Shown here piece by piece: positions 1 through 8,489 of a stretch of 64,000 bases of DNA. The position numbers and the translations under genes are program-made. The number at the start of each line of letters is the position of its first letter. Position 1 is the stretch's first letter. Location of the stretch: NCBI RefSeq assembly GCF_014836985.1, contig NZ_JACSPU010000001.1:62001-126000 (forward strand). The letters run 5' to 3'. This DNA comes from Planococcus wigleyi (GTDB lineage Bacteria; Bacillota; Bacilli; Bacillales_A; Planococcaceae). Under the pieces are notes generated by a model, which was not told the DNA's origin, searched no databases, and worked only from the letters and a program-made list of their open reading frames with translations.

Positions 1-1257
1 CTTGGAGCCTAACAGCAAGCCGCCGACTTCAGACATGTAGATCAATTGTGTAACGGACATGGTGGCGACAACAAAGCGCGTCATTTCAGATTCGATGCCT
101 GCACCTAAAATAGCCGGCAGGAACATATCAGCAAAACCGACAACCATCAATTGCGCAGCTTCAGCCGCTTCTGGTACGCCCAGCAAACGCAAATACGGTT
201 CGAACGGTGTACCCAGAATCGTGAACACCGAAGTGTATTCAGCCAGGATCAATGCGACAGTACCGAATGCCATAACAACCGGTGCAACACCAATCCACAT
301 ATCCAATACGTTTTTAAAGCCATCTTTGAAGAATTTGCTGACTGAGCGGTTATCTTCCGCCTTCGTCAAAGCACTTTCGATGCCGTGCGAAGTGACACTA
401 TAACCAGCCGGCACGTCTTCTGACTGAGATTCCTGTGGTGAACCGTCCATGAAAGTGGTCGGCTTGTTCGTTAATGGGTAAATCCGCGGCATAATAAGTG
501 CAAGAATGACGCCTGCTAAAATGACCGTTGCGTAATAAGGGAGGAAGTAGGTACCAAGACCAATTTCCTGAATGACGACAATCGCAAACGTGATGGAAAC
601 GACGGAGAATGTTGTTCCGATAATCGCGGCTTCACGCTGCGTGTATTTATTCGCTTCGTATTGCTTGCTTGTCAGTAGGACCCCAATGGTGCCATCTCCA
701 ACCCACGATGCCAAAGCATCAATGGATGAACGGCCAGGCAGGCGGAACAGCGGGCGCATGATTTTCACCATCATCGTGCCGAAAAATTCCAATAAGCCAA
801 AGTTCATCAATAGAGGGAGAAGCAGGCCAGCAAAAAGGAAAATGGTGAAAAGGAAAGACAGTAAACCGTCGCCGGCAAGAAGGAGCCCTCCTGTATTTTC
901 ATTCCAAATAGGTTCTGGCCCAACTTGGAACAACACCATGACTGCAAATACTGCTCCAAGAATCCGGACAATGGTCCAAAAAAGATTGACGTTAAAAAGC
1001 TTGTCCATAAACGGAACATAATCTGTTTCGTTGACTTTTTTGGTGATGAAAACCAATGAACCTAAGGCCGCTACAATTAAAATGCCCATCATGATCCACG
1101 GTACGATGGATTCGATGGATCCCGCCATAAGGTTGGCGAGGACTGCTATGGTGACCATCCAGCCTTCGTCTGTTGGAATTGGTACCAAAAACAGTATGAT
1201 TCCGAGTAGAGAAGGAATCAAAAACAGCAGCCAGGTTGAGATAGAAAACTTTTTCAC
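1..1257 (-). CDS. YjiH-family membrane protein (nucleoside-recognition/Gate type), 3' end outside window
   Basis: The reverse strand is open from a GTG at 1257-1255 to the window edge, 419 codons without a stop, so the C-terminus is missing. An AGGGGAT ribosome site lies just upstream. The translation begins VKKFSISTWLLFLIPSLLG and is a polytopic membrane protein with many hydrophobic segments. It has a nucleoside-recognition/Gate-like stretch around residues 130-200, including RPLFRLPGRSSIDALASWVG, and a second Gate-like half near the visible end. The YjiH family resembles transporters, but its substrate is not established. The assignment rests on overall resemblance. It is transcribed away from bshB2, whose terminator separates the two. 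Confidence 0.72.
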   Translation of the reverse strand, partial: MKKFSISTWLLFLIPSLLGIILFLVPIPTDEGWMVTIAVLANLMAGSIESIVPWIMMGILIVAALGSLVFITKKVNETDYVPFMDKLFNVNLFWTIVRILGAVFAVMVLFQVGPEPIWNENTGGLLLAGDGLLSFLFTIFLFAGLLLPLLMNFGLLEFFGTMMVKIMRPLFRLPGRSSIDALASWVGDGTIGVLLTSKQYEANKYTQREAAIIGTTFSVVSITFAIVVIQEIGLGTYFLPYYATVILAGVILALIMPRIYPLTNKPTTFMDGSPQESQSEDVPAGYSVTSHGIESALTKAEDNRSVSKFFKDGFKNVLDMWIGVAPVVMAFGTVALILAEYTSVFTILGTPFEPYLRLLGVPEAAEAAQLMVVGFADMFLPAILGAGIESEMTRFVVATMSVTQLIYMSEVGGLLLGSK

Positions 1258-1372
1258 AAATAAATCCCCTTTTCTGAGTGTATGAATACACATAATTATA
1301 ACTGATTATACAACGTTTTTCCCCTATGAAAGCGCTCCACAACCAATGTTTATATTATCTGAAAACATCCAT

Positions 1373-1411
1373 AAAAAATACCCCCTCAATAAAGAAAATA
1401 TTGAGGGGGTA
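1373..1411 (-). terminator. Rho-independent terminator of bshB2
   Basis: A 12-bp perfect stem (1379-1390 with 1400-1411, CCCCCTCAAT type) is followed on the minus strand by a T-rich run (1380 down to 1373). It lies a few bases after the bshB2 stop codon. Confidence 0.88.
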
Positions 1412-1415
1412 ATAT

Positions 1416-2105
1416 TTAGAAGGATTCTTCAAAATCCTCATGCCAGCGATAATTATAAAAGCGTTCTTTCGTCAACCAGTTTTCGGTCTCTGTATCGCCT
1501 TGCTGCAGCTTGTGCTCCATCTCGGCAAGCATCCAAGCAGTTTGCGAGATGTGCGCTTTCATGGAATTCATTTTCTGCTCACGAACATCCTGAATATCGT
1601 AAACGACATCCGGTTGGCCAAGCATCTCCAGTGTATTGTTCGCAAAAGCGACACAATGCAAGGTCGGGCGGTCCTTCATTCGGCGGACTGCACGGACAAC
1701 CGCGCGGGCAGTTGCTTCATGATCTGGGTGGACAGCATAGTCCGGATAGAAGGTGATGATCTTCGACGGGTTCAATTCTTCGATCAGCTCTGCCATTAGG
1801 CCAACCATCTTCTCGTCGTCTTCAAATTCGATGGTTTTGTCGCGCAATCCCATCATCCGAAGGTCAGTCAATCCCATCGCCTCTGCAGAAGCTAGAAGTT
1901 CCTGCTTGCGGATGACCGGCAATGATTCTCTTGTAGCAAATGGCGGGTTGCCGAGGTTGCGGCCCATTTCGCCGAGTGTCAGACACGCATATGTAACGGG
2001 TGTGCCTTGGTTGATATGTGTGGTGATCGTTCCGGAAACACCGAACGCTTCATCGTCCGGGTGAGGGAAGACGACCAGCACATGGCGTTCTTGTGGAATT
2101 GTCAT
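1416..2105 (-). CDS. bshB2: Bacillithiol biosynthesis deacetylase BshB2
   Basis: This 229-aa LmbE/PIG-L-type zinc deacetylase carries the metal motif HPDDE at residues 15-19 and a second HPDHE motif further on. It closely resembles the B. subtilis YojG protein. The family removes acetate from GlcNAc-malate (or the finished conjugate) in cytosolic bacillithiol synthesis, the main low-molecular-weight thiol of these bacteria. The gene follows yojF on the same strand with a 14-bp gap, as in Bacillus, so the pair is probably one operon ending at the strong terminator. The ATG at 2105 is preceded by GGGAGG at suitable spacing. Confidence 0.9.
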   Translation of the reverse strand: MTIPQERHVLVVFPHPDDEAFGVSGTITTHINQGTPVTYACLTLGEMGRNLGNPPFATRESLPVIRKQELLASAEAMGLTDLRMMGLRDKTIEFEDDEKMVGLMAELIEELNPSKIITFYPDYAVHPDHEATARAVVRAVRRMKDRPTLHCVAFANNTLEMLGQPDVVYDIQDVREQKMNSMKAHISQTAWMLAEMEHKLQQGDTETENWLTKERFYNYRWHEDFEESF

Positions 2106-2119
2106 GGTAAGTTCCTCCC

Positions 2120-2470
2120 TTAATAACTGAACGGTGTTTCGCTGATCTCCAGCGCCACCGCCAATTTCCCAGTGCCGTCATGCCCTGCAAGCAAAAGGCG
2201 GCCCTGTTCATCCAATTCGTAATGTGTTATGCCTTGTGCATAGACCCAGCCATGCGGCAGCTTCAGTCCCACGCGGTGCGGGCTGTCGCCGACCACTTTT
2301 CCAAGCTCGTAATTGATGACCACGTTGCGGATGAACGCGCCGGCATTGAAAAAGCCTTCGTTGAAATGCGTCGCATAAGAGCCGTTTGTCGTTTCCAAAT
2401 GAAGGTAGACATCTTTGCCTGCAAATGCGTCCAGCTGTACTTGCAATTTTTTTACTTCGACTAGTTCCAT
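2120..2470 (-). CDS. yojF: YojF family protein (DUF1806)
   Basis: This 116-aa soluble protein has no signal peptide or membrane segment. It matches the YojF/DUF1806 family, which is almost always encoded directly before bshB2, as here. The biochemical role is unknown. Co-occurrence with bshB2 suggests a link to bacillithiol metabolism, which is inference. The ATG at 2470 follows TTTAGGAGGAACATC, a consensus ribosome site. Confidence 0.85.
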   Translation of the reverse strand: MELVEVKKLQVQLDAFAGKDVYLHLETTNGSYATHFNEGFFNAGAFIRNVVINYELGKVVGDSPHRVGLKLPHGWVYAQGITHYELDEQGRLLLAGHDGTGKLAVALEISETPFSY

Positions 2471-2555
2471 GATGTTCCTCCTAAAGAATCGGTATTCTTT
2501 CAGTATAGGGAAATATGCGGGATATTGCGATTAGGATGCTTTGGCAGATGAAACT

Positions 2556-3317
2556 CTATTGCCCCGTTTGCTTTCTGTTTTTGAGAAAGATGAACAACAT
2601 GACAAGAGCCAAACCGATATAGAGAGTGGAAGAACTGATGATCAGTTGCTGTGTAACGGTTACATCAACAAAATGCATGGCGAAATCGGGACCAACTAAA
2701 AGAATGGGGATGATGATAGTGAACCAGGATTTACTCCATAAAGCGCCTGCAATAAAAGTAGCGATTCCTGCAGCTGCGATGACCCACATGATTTCGCGCG
2801 AAGGAATATAAATATACAGCGGATCTAAAATGAAAGTATCTAAAAACAACACGGCTAAAAAAGAAATGCTTATGACAAATTGAACCGTCATAAGAATCAC
2901 CATTGTTTTTTTAGTAGACCATGTGCTGATGCTCATTTTTCGCATGAAGTTAATATAAGAAACGACGCCGAACAGAGTGATTACTGGATAAGCGATGATC
3001 GACAATAAAGAAAAACTCAAATCTCCGCGTATAGCTGAACCGGTGATGAAATAAGCTGCCAGTAAGAGAATCAGCATCGGCAATACTTTTAAGATGCCAA
3101 AAACATCAAACTTCATTTCGCTGCTGAGGTTTTTCAAATATGTTTCAGGAGAACCGCCGGTGACACTATCCACCGTTTTCCCGCGGCTTTCTGCATCTTC
3201 CAGGTGATCTCTTAATTCTTGCGAGATTTCATGGATCTCTTTTTCATTTTTCCCGGATGTCATCAAGTACATTTTTAAGTTTGCGATGAACTCTTCGCTT
3301 TCTTTTGACAGCATCAT
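2556..3317 (-). CDS. HAAS-domain membrane protein, partner of the PadR regulator
   Basis: This 253-aa protein has a soluble N-terminal helical region (about 1-75) with the acidic pattern SQELRDHLEDAESRGK typical of HAAS/DUF1700-like domains. About six hydrophobic segments follow between residues 76 and 245. Proteins of this kind are commonly encoded with PadR repressors and are thought to sense or act in the membrane, but no reaction is known. Its first ATG (3317) overlaps the PadR stop by 4 bp, indicating translational coupling. A second ATG follows at once and could equally be used. Confidence 0.7.
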   Translation of the reverse strand: MMLSKESEEFIANLKMYLMTSGKNEKEIHEISQELRDHLEDAESRGKTVDSVTGGSPETYLKNLSSEMKFDVFGILKVLPMLILLLAAYFITGSAIRGDLSFSLLSIIAYPVITLFGVVSYINFMRKMSISTWSTKKTMVILMTVQFVISISFLAVLFLDTFILDPLYIYIPSREIMWVIAAAGIATFIAGALWSKSWFTIIIPILLVGPDFAMHFVDVTVTQQLIISSSTLYIGLALVMLFIFLKNRKQTGQ

Positions 3318-3640
3318 TCTATTTCCTCCTCTACGAGTCGATTGACTGAATGGGACAGTTCATTCCAGCGCAGCTTAAACTCTTCGTATTCTTTTTGTCC
3401 TAAAGCGGTGAGTGTATAATATTTTCGTTTTGGCCCACTCGGAGATGCTTTCAGGACGGATTGGACAAACCCTTCTTTTTGCATGCGCATCAGTACAGGG
3501 TAGATACTGCCTTCGCTGATCATCTGAAATCCATACGACTCCAGCTTCTCAATCATTTCATAACCATACGTTTCGCCTTTTTCAATGATGCCGAGAAGGC
3601 AACCTTCGAGTATACCTTTAAGCATCTGGCTTGAAGACAT
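3314..3640 (-). CDS. PadR family transcriptional regulator
   Basis: This 108-aa winged-helix protein has the PadR signature: GILEGCLLGIIEKGETYGYEM, then the SEGSIYPVLMRMQKEGFV recognition/wing region and KRKYYTLTALGQ. PadR proteins are repressors that often control their own two-gene operon and a membrane partner, which fits the downstream HAAS gene. The start MSSSQML at 3640 is chosen because AAAGGAG lies 8 bases upstream. An in-frame ATG at 3661 lacks such a site. Confidence 0.85.
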   Translation of the reverse strand: MSSSQMLKGILEGCLLGIIEKGETYGYEMIEKLESYGFQMISEGSIYPVLMRMQKEGFVQSVLKASPSGPKRKYYTLTALGQKEYEEFKLRWNELSHSVNRLVEEEIE

Positions 3641-3679
3641 TGCGTCATCTCCTTTGATCAATAGCTTGCTGGGTAAGAT

Positions 3680-3692
3680 ACATCAGCTATGT
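3680..3692. promoter_or_regulatory. Candidate PadR operator
   Basis: ACAT-N5-ATGT is an inverted repeat 40 bp upstream of the PadR start codon. PadR family boxes often use ATGT/ACAT half-sites, usually with 8-nt spacing, so the short spacer makes this tentative. Confidence 0.35.
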
Positions 3693-3820
3693 TGCAATAC
3701 AATATAGCATTCAGTTAGGTGGTGTGTCAACTAGGTTGTTTAACAAGTTAGCTGGAATGAAAAATGTACGGTATGAATGCCGAACGGGAAGAAGAGAGGA
3801 GGCCAGTGGCAAAATCAATA

Positions 3821-3869
3821 AAAAAAGGCTGTCCACAGAAAGTCATTTTCATGACTTTTCGGGACAGCT
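3821..3869 (-). terminator. Terminator of pdxK
   Basis: The outer stem (3827-3834 GGCTGTCC with GGGACAGC) encloses an inner stem built from AAGTCAT/ATGACTT. On the minus strand it is followed by a run of six T (3826-3821). It lies just after the pdxK stop. Confidence 0.85.
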
Positions 3870-3883
3870 AAATGGGGTGTATT

Positions 3884-4717
3884 CTACAATTCAGTTACTT
3901 CAACTTTAGGCTTTGTAAACTTCGAGGCGGCGCCGTGCATAACCGGTCCGACGTATTCGTTCAGCTTCCAGCCGTGTTGGATGGCTGTAGCAACAAAGAT
4001 TTTACCATTCAAGACCGCATCTTTAACCGATTGGCCGTTAGCTAAGTTAGCTGTGATTGCTGCTGCGAATGTGCAGCCGGCGCCGTGGTTATAAGATGTA
4101 TCCGTTTTTTCAGAAGTCAGCAAATAATGTTTTTGGCCATCGAACAGCAAATCCGCTGCTTTGTCATGCTTGAGTTGTTTGCCGCCTTTGATGACAACAA
4201 ATTCAGCGCCGTGGGCATGGATTTTTTCAGCTGCCGCTTGCATGTCTTCTACTGTCTGCAACGTGCCTTTGCCTGATAATTGCCCCGCTTCCACCAAGTT
4301 TGGTGTAACGACTTTCGCGTTTGGCAATAAATACTTGATCATGGCGTCTACATTTTCAGGGAACAAAACTTCGTCTTCCCCTTTGCAGGCCATAACTGGA
4401 TCAATGACGACATCTTTGATGCCGGAATCAGCAATTGCCTTGCCCGCCATTTCGATAATATCAACAGTCGGCAACATGCCGGTTTTTAATGCATCAACGC
4501 CGGTAGAAAAGGCGGTTTTCAACTGGGCGTCCACAGTATCCAATGCAATAGGGTGAATGCCGTGGCTCCAGCCATTTTCAGGATCCATGGTTACGATGAC
4601 AGTCAATGCATTCATGCCGTACGTTCCATGTTCCTGGAAAGTCTTAAGGTCTGCTTGTATGCCTGCTCCGCCGGAAGTATCTGATCCGGCGATAGTTAGT
4701 GTTTTTTTGAGTGTCAT
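3884..4717 (-). CDS. pdxK: Pyridoxal/pyridoxine kinase PdxK (ThiD-like)
   Basis: This 277-aa ribokinase-fold enzyme begins KTLTIAGSDTSGGAGIQADL, the N-terminal motif of ThiD/PdxK. It also has the C-terminal anion-hole motif HGAGCTFAAA with catalytic GAGC. Along its length it resembles B. subtilis PdxK (YwdB) more than canonical ThiD. The enzyme phosphorylates pyridoxal/pyridoxine, and often hydroxymethylpyrimidine, using ATP in the cytosol. The ATG at 4717 is preceded by AAAGGAG. Nearby ung, ywdI and ywdK also belong to the ywd neighbourhood of B. subtilis, supporting the call. Confidence 0.88.
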   Translation of the reverse strand: MTLKKTLTIAGSDTSGGAGIQADLKTFQEHGTYGMNALTVIVTMDPENGWSHGIHPIALDTVDAQLKTAFSTGVDALKTGMLPTVDIIEMAGKAIADSGIKDVVIDPVMACKGEDEVLFPENVDAMIKYLLPNAKVVTPNLVEAGQLSGKGTLQTVEDMQAAAEKIHAHGAEFVVIKGGKQLKHDKAADLLFDGQKHYLLTSEKTDTSYNHGAGCTFAAAITANLANGQSVKDAVLNGKIFVATAIQHGWKLNEYVGPVMHGAASKFTKPKVEVTEL

Positions 4718-4777
4718 GCGTAAATCTCCTTTAAGTGGATTATGTCTTTGCTCTCATTTTAACAAAAATTCATACAT

Positions 4778-5032
4778 TTACAACGGATTGCGCTTATTCG
4801 GCACGAGCAGGAGAATTGCCGTAGCGACACAGATAAGCAGGAATACAGTGGTGAAAATTCCCATTAAGACAAAGCCGCTTTTGAAAAGACCAATGGTAAT
4901 GAGTAATGTTAGAATGGAAACAGCTACGATAATAAGTCCAAGGCAGCCTAATCCGGCGCGTTTCGCGCCTTCTGGAGCAGTTGTTCCCTTGGTTTTTGAA
5001 ACACTGGTGATTTTTTCGCGCCAATCGGCCAT
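4778..5032 (-). CDS. Small two-segment membrane protein
   Basis: This 84-aa protein has a charged N-terminus (MADWREKITSVSKTKG) and two hydrophobic segments (about 28-48 and 53-77), then the basic tail NKRNPL. The reading frame stays open for another 190 codons upstream, but that part is the shadow of the opposite-strand gene. The ATG at 5032 with TAAAGGAG nine bases upstream is the convincing start. No family is recognised and the function is unknown. It is divergent from the DUF4230 gene with only 67 bp between them. Confidence 0.65.
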   Translation of the reverse strand: MADWREKITSVSKTKGTTAPEGAKRAGLGCLGLIIVAVSILTLLITIGLFKSGFVLMGIFTTVFLLICVATAILLLVPNKRNPL

Positions 5033-5099
5033 GCTGATCGCTCCTTTAGATAATCGTAACATGAAGATAGAGTGAATAGAATACAAGAAAGTAGGGGTT

Positions 5100-5822
5100 A
5101 TGTTGGCGAAAGATCCAAAATTGACGGAAATCGAACGTTTATTGGAAGAAGTGAAAGGGCAAGGAGAAACAAAAGAGTCCGGCTTCTGGAAAACAACCAA
5201 ATTGATGATGAGTGTCTGGCGGAACTCTTTTCTTGTATTGATTGCCATTTTATTGCTGTTGTTGGTGGCTTTGCCGCTGGGTACGTTTTGGATGATCAAA
5301 GGCAGTACTGCAACTGAGAGCAAAGGTGCGTTTTTGGAACAGATCCAGGAATTGAATGAACTCTCGACTGCCGAAGCTTTTTCGAAAGTCATTATTGAGC
5401 GCCAGGACAATGCGGTATTCGGCCAGGAAATCGGTCTGGACCTGCCCGGTACGAAACGCCAATTGCTGGTGGTCATTCCGGGATCGGTTCGTGCCGGCAT
5501 TGATTTTTCAAAAGTATCAGAGGGCGATATTGTACTTGACGAAGAAGCGAAAACAGCGACATTGACGTTGCCGCCGGCCGAATTTTTAGGAGGACCGGAA
5601 TTGTTCATGGATCAGGTGGAGGTTTATTCATATGAAGGGCTATTCCGCAGCGGTGCTGATATTTCCGAGGCCTATGAGCTGGCCGAAGAAGCTAAAAAGC
5701 TGATGTTGGCAGAAACGGAAGGACAGGGCGTGCTGCAGACGGCAGAAGACAATGCAGCGCGTTCGGTCCAGGAAATGTTCGGCCTGGTGGACTATGACGT
5801 TACAGTAGAATTCGAGGAGTGA
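5100..5822 (+). CDS. DUF4230-type single-pass membrane protein
   Basis: This 240-aa protein has a cytosolic N-terminus of about 40 residues, one transmembrane segment (about 42-68, [20 protein letters not shown]) and an extracytoplasmic domain of about 170 residues. The outer domain has the beta-rich pattern of DUF4230 proteins ([18 protein letters not shown], then [18 protein letters not shown]). Function is unknown. It ends 5 bp before the chosen ung start, so the two are probably co-transcribed, though no functional link is evident. The AGGGG ribosome site is modest. Confidence 0.7.
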   Translation: MLAKDPKLTEIERLLEEVKGQGETKESGFWKTTKLMMSVWRNSFLVLIAILLLLLVALPLGTFWMIKGSTATESKGAFLEQIQELNELSTAEAFSKVIIERQDNAVFGQEIGLDLPGTKRQLLVVIPGSVRAGIDFSKVSEGDIVLDEEAKTATLTLPPAEFLGGPELFMDQVEVYSYEGLFRSGADISEAYELAEEAKKLMLAETEGQGVLQTAEDNAARSVQEMFGLVDYDVTVEFEE

Positions 5823-5827
5823 TGGAT

Positions 5828-6502
5828 ATGGGCAAACAAATTTTTCAAAACGACTGGCAAGAGGTCGTGGGTCAGGAATTCGACAAACCGTATTATTTGG
5901 AGCTGCGCGAGTTTTTAAAAGAAGAATACGCCAATCAAACCGTCTACCCGGCCAAGGAAAACATTTGGTCGGCTTTTAAACATACAGCTTATGGAGATGT
6001 CAAAGTCGTCATCTTGGGACAGGATCCCTATCATGGACCCAACCAGGCGCATGGGTTGAGTTTCTCGGTCCAGCCGGGAGTGCCTCATCCGCCAAGTCTG
6101 CGCAATATGCTGAAAGAGCTGAAGGAAGACATCGGCTGCGACAAACCGAAAGACGGCACTTTGACGAAATGGGCCGACCAAGGCGTGCTGATGATGAACA
6201 CGGTGTTGACAGTGAGGGGCGGAGAAGCGAATTCCCATCGCAATAAAGGATGGGAAACATTTACGGACGAAGTAATCCGCAAATTATCTGAACGTGAAGA
6301 ACCGGTCATTTTCGTCTTATGGGGCAAGCCTGCCCAAACGAAGAAACGGCTCATCGACCTGGACAAGCATGATGTACTCGAAGCGCCGCACCCGAGTCCG
6401 CTCAGTGCCAGCCGCGGATTTTTCGGCAGCCGTCCTTATTCAAAAGTGAACAGTCTGTTACAAAGCCGCGGGCAGGCGCCCATCGATTTCTGTTTGGACT
6501 GA
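5828..6502 (+). CDS. ung: Uracil-DNA glycosylase
   Basis: This is a family-1 UDG of about 224 aa. It has the catalytic water-activating motif [18 protein letters not shown], the uracil-recognition region [12 protein letters not shown], and the DNA-intercalation motif [11 protein letters not shown]. It removes uracil from DNA, starting base excision repair. Three in-frame starts are possible (GTG 5819, ATG 5822, ATG 5828). GAGGAG at 5813-5818 best fits the last. ung-ywdI-ywdK order is as in B. subtilis. Confidence 0.94.
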   Translation: MGKQIFQNDWQEVVGQEFDKPYYLELREFLKEEYANQTVYPAKENIWSAFKHTAYGDVKVVILGQDPYHGPNQAHGLSFSVQPGVPHPPSLRNMLKELKEDIGCDKPKDGTLTKWADQGVLMMNTVLTVRGGEANSHRNKGWETFTDEVIRKLSEREEPVIFVLWGKPAQTKKRLIDLDKHDVLEAPHPSPLSASRGFFGSRPYSKVNSLLQSRGQAPIDFCLD

Positions 6503-6561
6503 CCTGCGGCAGAATTGCATGGTAAACTGGAATTAATCTAAATCGGAGAGGGGGCTGGAAC

Positions 6562-6822
6562 ATGGCCATCGACAACATGCGTATTTTAAATGAAATCGAC
6601 AGGCACACGACGCGAGCGCGAAACGGCGATCCGGCGAAGGTGCGTGACTCAGTTGCAGCAATCCGGGCTTTATGCGATTTGCTGCTGGAGGACGATCAAC
6701 CGATGATCAATCATCAAACACCGCGTGCCGTGCCGCTCGATTCCCCTCAGCCGCAGACGGTATCTGCCGTCAACAAGCTGAAAGAAGAAGACGCGAACGG
6801 CGATTCGCTGTTTGAATTTTAA
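6562..6822 (+). CDS. ywdI: YwdI family protein
   Basis: This 86-aa soluble protein has an N-terminal helix-rich half (MAIDNMRILNEIDRHTTRAR and onward) and a disordered, proline/serine-containing C-terminal half ending SLFEF. It matches the small YwdI family found after ung in Bacillales. The role is unknown. The ATG at 6562 follows GGAGAGGGGG. The terminal SLFEF resembles a short beta-clamp-type or docking peptide; that is speculative. Confidence 0.72.
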   Translation: MAIDNMRILNEIDRHTTRARNGDPAKVRDSVAAIRALCDLLLEDDQPMINHQTPRAVPLDSPQPQTVSAVNKLKEEDANGDSLFEF

Positions 6823-6842
6823 ATGGAAAGAGGAAGTTACTT

Positions 6843-7220
6843 ATGAAGTTTTTCTTGATTGCCGGAGCGGTTAACGCTCTTCTGTCTGTAGCATTTGGTG
6901 CGTTCGGTGCACATTTGCTGGAAGGGCGCGTTGCGGACAAGTATTTGGATACATGGCAAACGGCCGTGCAGTATCAGATGTTCCATGCAGTCGGGTTGAT
7001 GGTCATCGCCATCTTGATGAGCTCATCTCTGCTTGGGCCGCTTAGTTCATTGAACTGGGCAGGTTATTTGATGCTTGCTGGAATCGTCATTTTTTCAGGG
7101 AGCTTATATGTCCTGAGTTTAACAGGCATCAGCATTCTCGGTGCCATCACGCCAATCGGCGGCGTTGCATTTATCGCCGCTTGGGTGATGATCATCGTTG
7201 CCGCAGTGAAAGCATTGTAA
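6843..7220 (+). CDS. ywdK: YwdK, DUF423 membrane protein
   Basis: This 125-aa protein has four hydrophobic segments and the DUF423 hallmark FGAFGAHLLEG in the first loop, with YQMFHAVGLM in the second segment. It is widely distributed in bacteria; its function is unknown. It lies 20 bp after ywdI behind AGAGGAAG and is followed by a strong terminator, so ung-ywdI-ywdK probably form one transcript. Confidence 0.85.
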   Translation: MKFFLIAGAVNALLSVAFGAFGAHLLEGRVADKYLDTWQTAVQYQMFHAVGLMVIAILMSSSLLGPLSSLNWAGYLMLAGIVIFSGSLYVLSLTGISILGAITPIGGVAFIAAWVMIIVAAVKAL

Positions 7221-7229
7221 TGATAGAAG

Positions 7230-7265
7230 GAGGGCCATCCGTTTTACGCGGATGGCCCTCTTTTA
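7230..7265 (+). terminator. Terminator after ywdK
   Basis: A perfect 12-bp stem GAGGGCCATCCG / CGGATGGCCCTC (7230-7241 with 7249-7260) with a 7-nt loop is followed by TTTT. Confidence 0.9.
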
Positions 7266-7272
7266 TGGATGC

Positions 7273-7364
7273 GGAAAGTAAATAGGACGATATGGAAAGT
7301 AATTCCTCTGATTTGGAAAGTATTCATGCCGAAATAGAAAGTATTTTACTTGAAACGGAAAGTA
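7273..7364. repeat. 21-nt-period array with core GGAAAGTA
   Basis: Five copies of GGAAAGTA (the fourth AGAAAGTA) start at 7273, 7294, 7315, 7336 and 7357, exactly 21 nt apart. They are separated by 13 variable bases that often carry GA near their end. There is no start codon or ribosome site, and a TAG interrupts the frame that would read W/R-K-V heptapeptides. It fills part of the gap between ywdK and hemQ. Confidence 0.85.
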
Positions 7365-7417
7365 TATCCATTTAACTGGGAAAACGGCGTGTGAAACCGT
7401 TGCTTATTCCATGGCGT

Positions 7418-7508
7418 GGTGCGGTCGCAGCCGTTTGAGGTGCGGAAATGGGTCGGCGAGGTGCGGTTACACCCGTTTGAGGTGCGGAAATCACTCCTCG
7501 AGGTGCGG
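7418..7508. repeat. 21-nt-period array with core GGTGCGG
   Basis: Five exact copies of GGTGCGG start at 7418, 7439, 7460, 7481 and 7502, again exactly 21 nt apart. Units alternate: copies 1 and 3 share GGTGCGGT with a CCCGTTTGA- or GCCGTTTGA-like tail, while copies 2 and 4 share GGTGCGGAAAT. Read in one frame they give Val-Arg heptapeptides, but no start or ribosome site is present. The function is unknown. Confidence 0.85.
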
Positions 7509-7524
7509 TCCCATACAAATCAAA

Positions 7525-7552
7525 CAAAAAAAGCCGCCCAAAGAGGCGGCTT
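7525..7552 (-). terminator. Terminator of hemQ
   Basis: The stem AAGCCGCC / GGCGGCTT with a 6-nt loop is followed on the minus strand by a run of seven T, directly after the hemQ stop. Confidence 0.88.
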
Positions 7553-7566
7553 TCAGTATATATTGA

Positions 7567-8316
7567 TTAAACTTCCAGAAACTTAACGGTTCTTTCGGCA
7601 TCTAGTCTTGTACCGACATAGAATGAACCGAATTCTGCGTAACGCGCGCTGACTTCGTCAAAACGCATTTCGTAGATCAATTTCTTGAATTGAAGAACGT
7701 CGTCTGCGAACAAAGTAACGCCCCATTCGTAGTCGTCAAAACCGACAGATCCAGAAATGATCTGTTTTACTTTGCCGGCATAGCTGCGGCCGATTTTGCC
7801 GTGTGACAGCATCAATTCTTTGCGGGTATCCATCGGAAGCATGTACCAGTTATCGTCGCCGTCGCGGCGTTTGTCCATCGGGTAAAAGCAGATGTACTGT
7901 GAACGCTGAAGTTCAGGGTACAAACGCGCGCGGACATGCGGGTTCTGGTATGGATCTTCGTCTGATTTGCCAGCCAGATAGTTGGAAAGCTCAACGACAG
8001 AAACGTAAGAGTACGTAGGAACCGTGTAGGCAATCAACGTCAGCTTGTTGTATTCTGTTTCAAGTTCATTCAATTCGTCCATTGTTTCACGCAGCATCAT
8101 CAGCATCAAGTCAGCTTTTTGGCCAACAATTGAATACAACGCATGTGCGCCGGTTTTATTTTCATCGGCTTGGTTGATTTTGTCCATAAATGCCTGGAAT
8201 TCATCGATCGCGAATTGGCGTTCTTCTTCCGTCAGCATTTTCCACGTTACCCAGTCCATCGAACGGAAATCGTGCAGGACGTACCAGCCGTCTAATGTAA
8301 TCGCTGCTTCATTCAT
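7567..8316 (-). CDS. hemQ: Coproheme decarboxylase HemQ
   Basis: This 249-aa chlorite-dismutase-family protein makes protoheme from coproheme by two peroxide-dependent decarboxylations, the last step of the coproporphyrin-dependent pathway of Gram-positives. Visible family motifs are the Tyr/Lys region [19 protein letters not shown] and the proximal heme-ligand segment [17 protein letters not shown] with its His. The C-terminus [13 protein letters not shown] is typical. The ATG at 8316 follows AAAGGAG. It is divergent from lipL. In B. subtilis hemQ (ywfI) and lipL (ywfL) flank pta, which is not here. Confidence 0.93.
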   Translation of the reverse strand: MNEAAITLDGWYVLHDFRSMDWVTWKMLTEEERQFAIDEFQAFMDKINQADENKTGAHALYSIVGQKADLMLMMLRETMDELNELETEYNKLTLIAYTVPTYSYVSVVELSNYLAGKSDEDPYQNPHVRARLYPELQRSQYICFYPMDKRRDGDDNWYMLPMDTRKELMLSHGKIGRSYAGKVKQIISGSVGFDDYEWGVTLFADDVLQFKKLIYEMRFDEVSARYAEFGSFYVGTRLDAERTVKFLEV

Positions 8317-8489
8317 TAATCAAACACTCCTTTAATGTAAATCTCTCACCATTCAGTCTATCACAACACCTCATCAACTTCCTGCAAAACTACCGGCTGT
8401 CACCAATTTGACATGACGCGCACGGGTTTTCAGCGAGTCTGTAAAAGGGTAAACTGAAGTCAAGGAATTGCAGAAAGAGGAGAAGCAGC

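Noticed and set aside
3724-3909. 61-codon plus-strand frame between PadR and pdxK
   Set aside because: It overlaps the pdxK terminator and the end of pdxK; start context is poor.
5033-5608. Upstream extension of the small minus-strand membrane protein to 276 residues
   Set aside because: The extra part overlaps the DUF4230 gene, and the clear ribosome site is at the MADW start (5032).
7273-7508. CRISPR array
   Set aside because: Cores are only 7-8 nt with 13-nt spacers, there are two different cores, and no cas genes are nearby.
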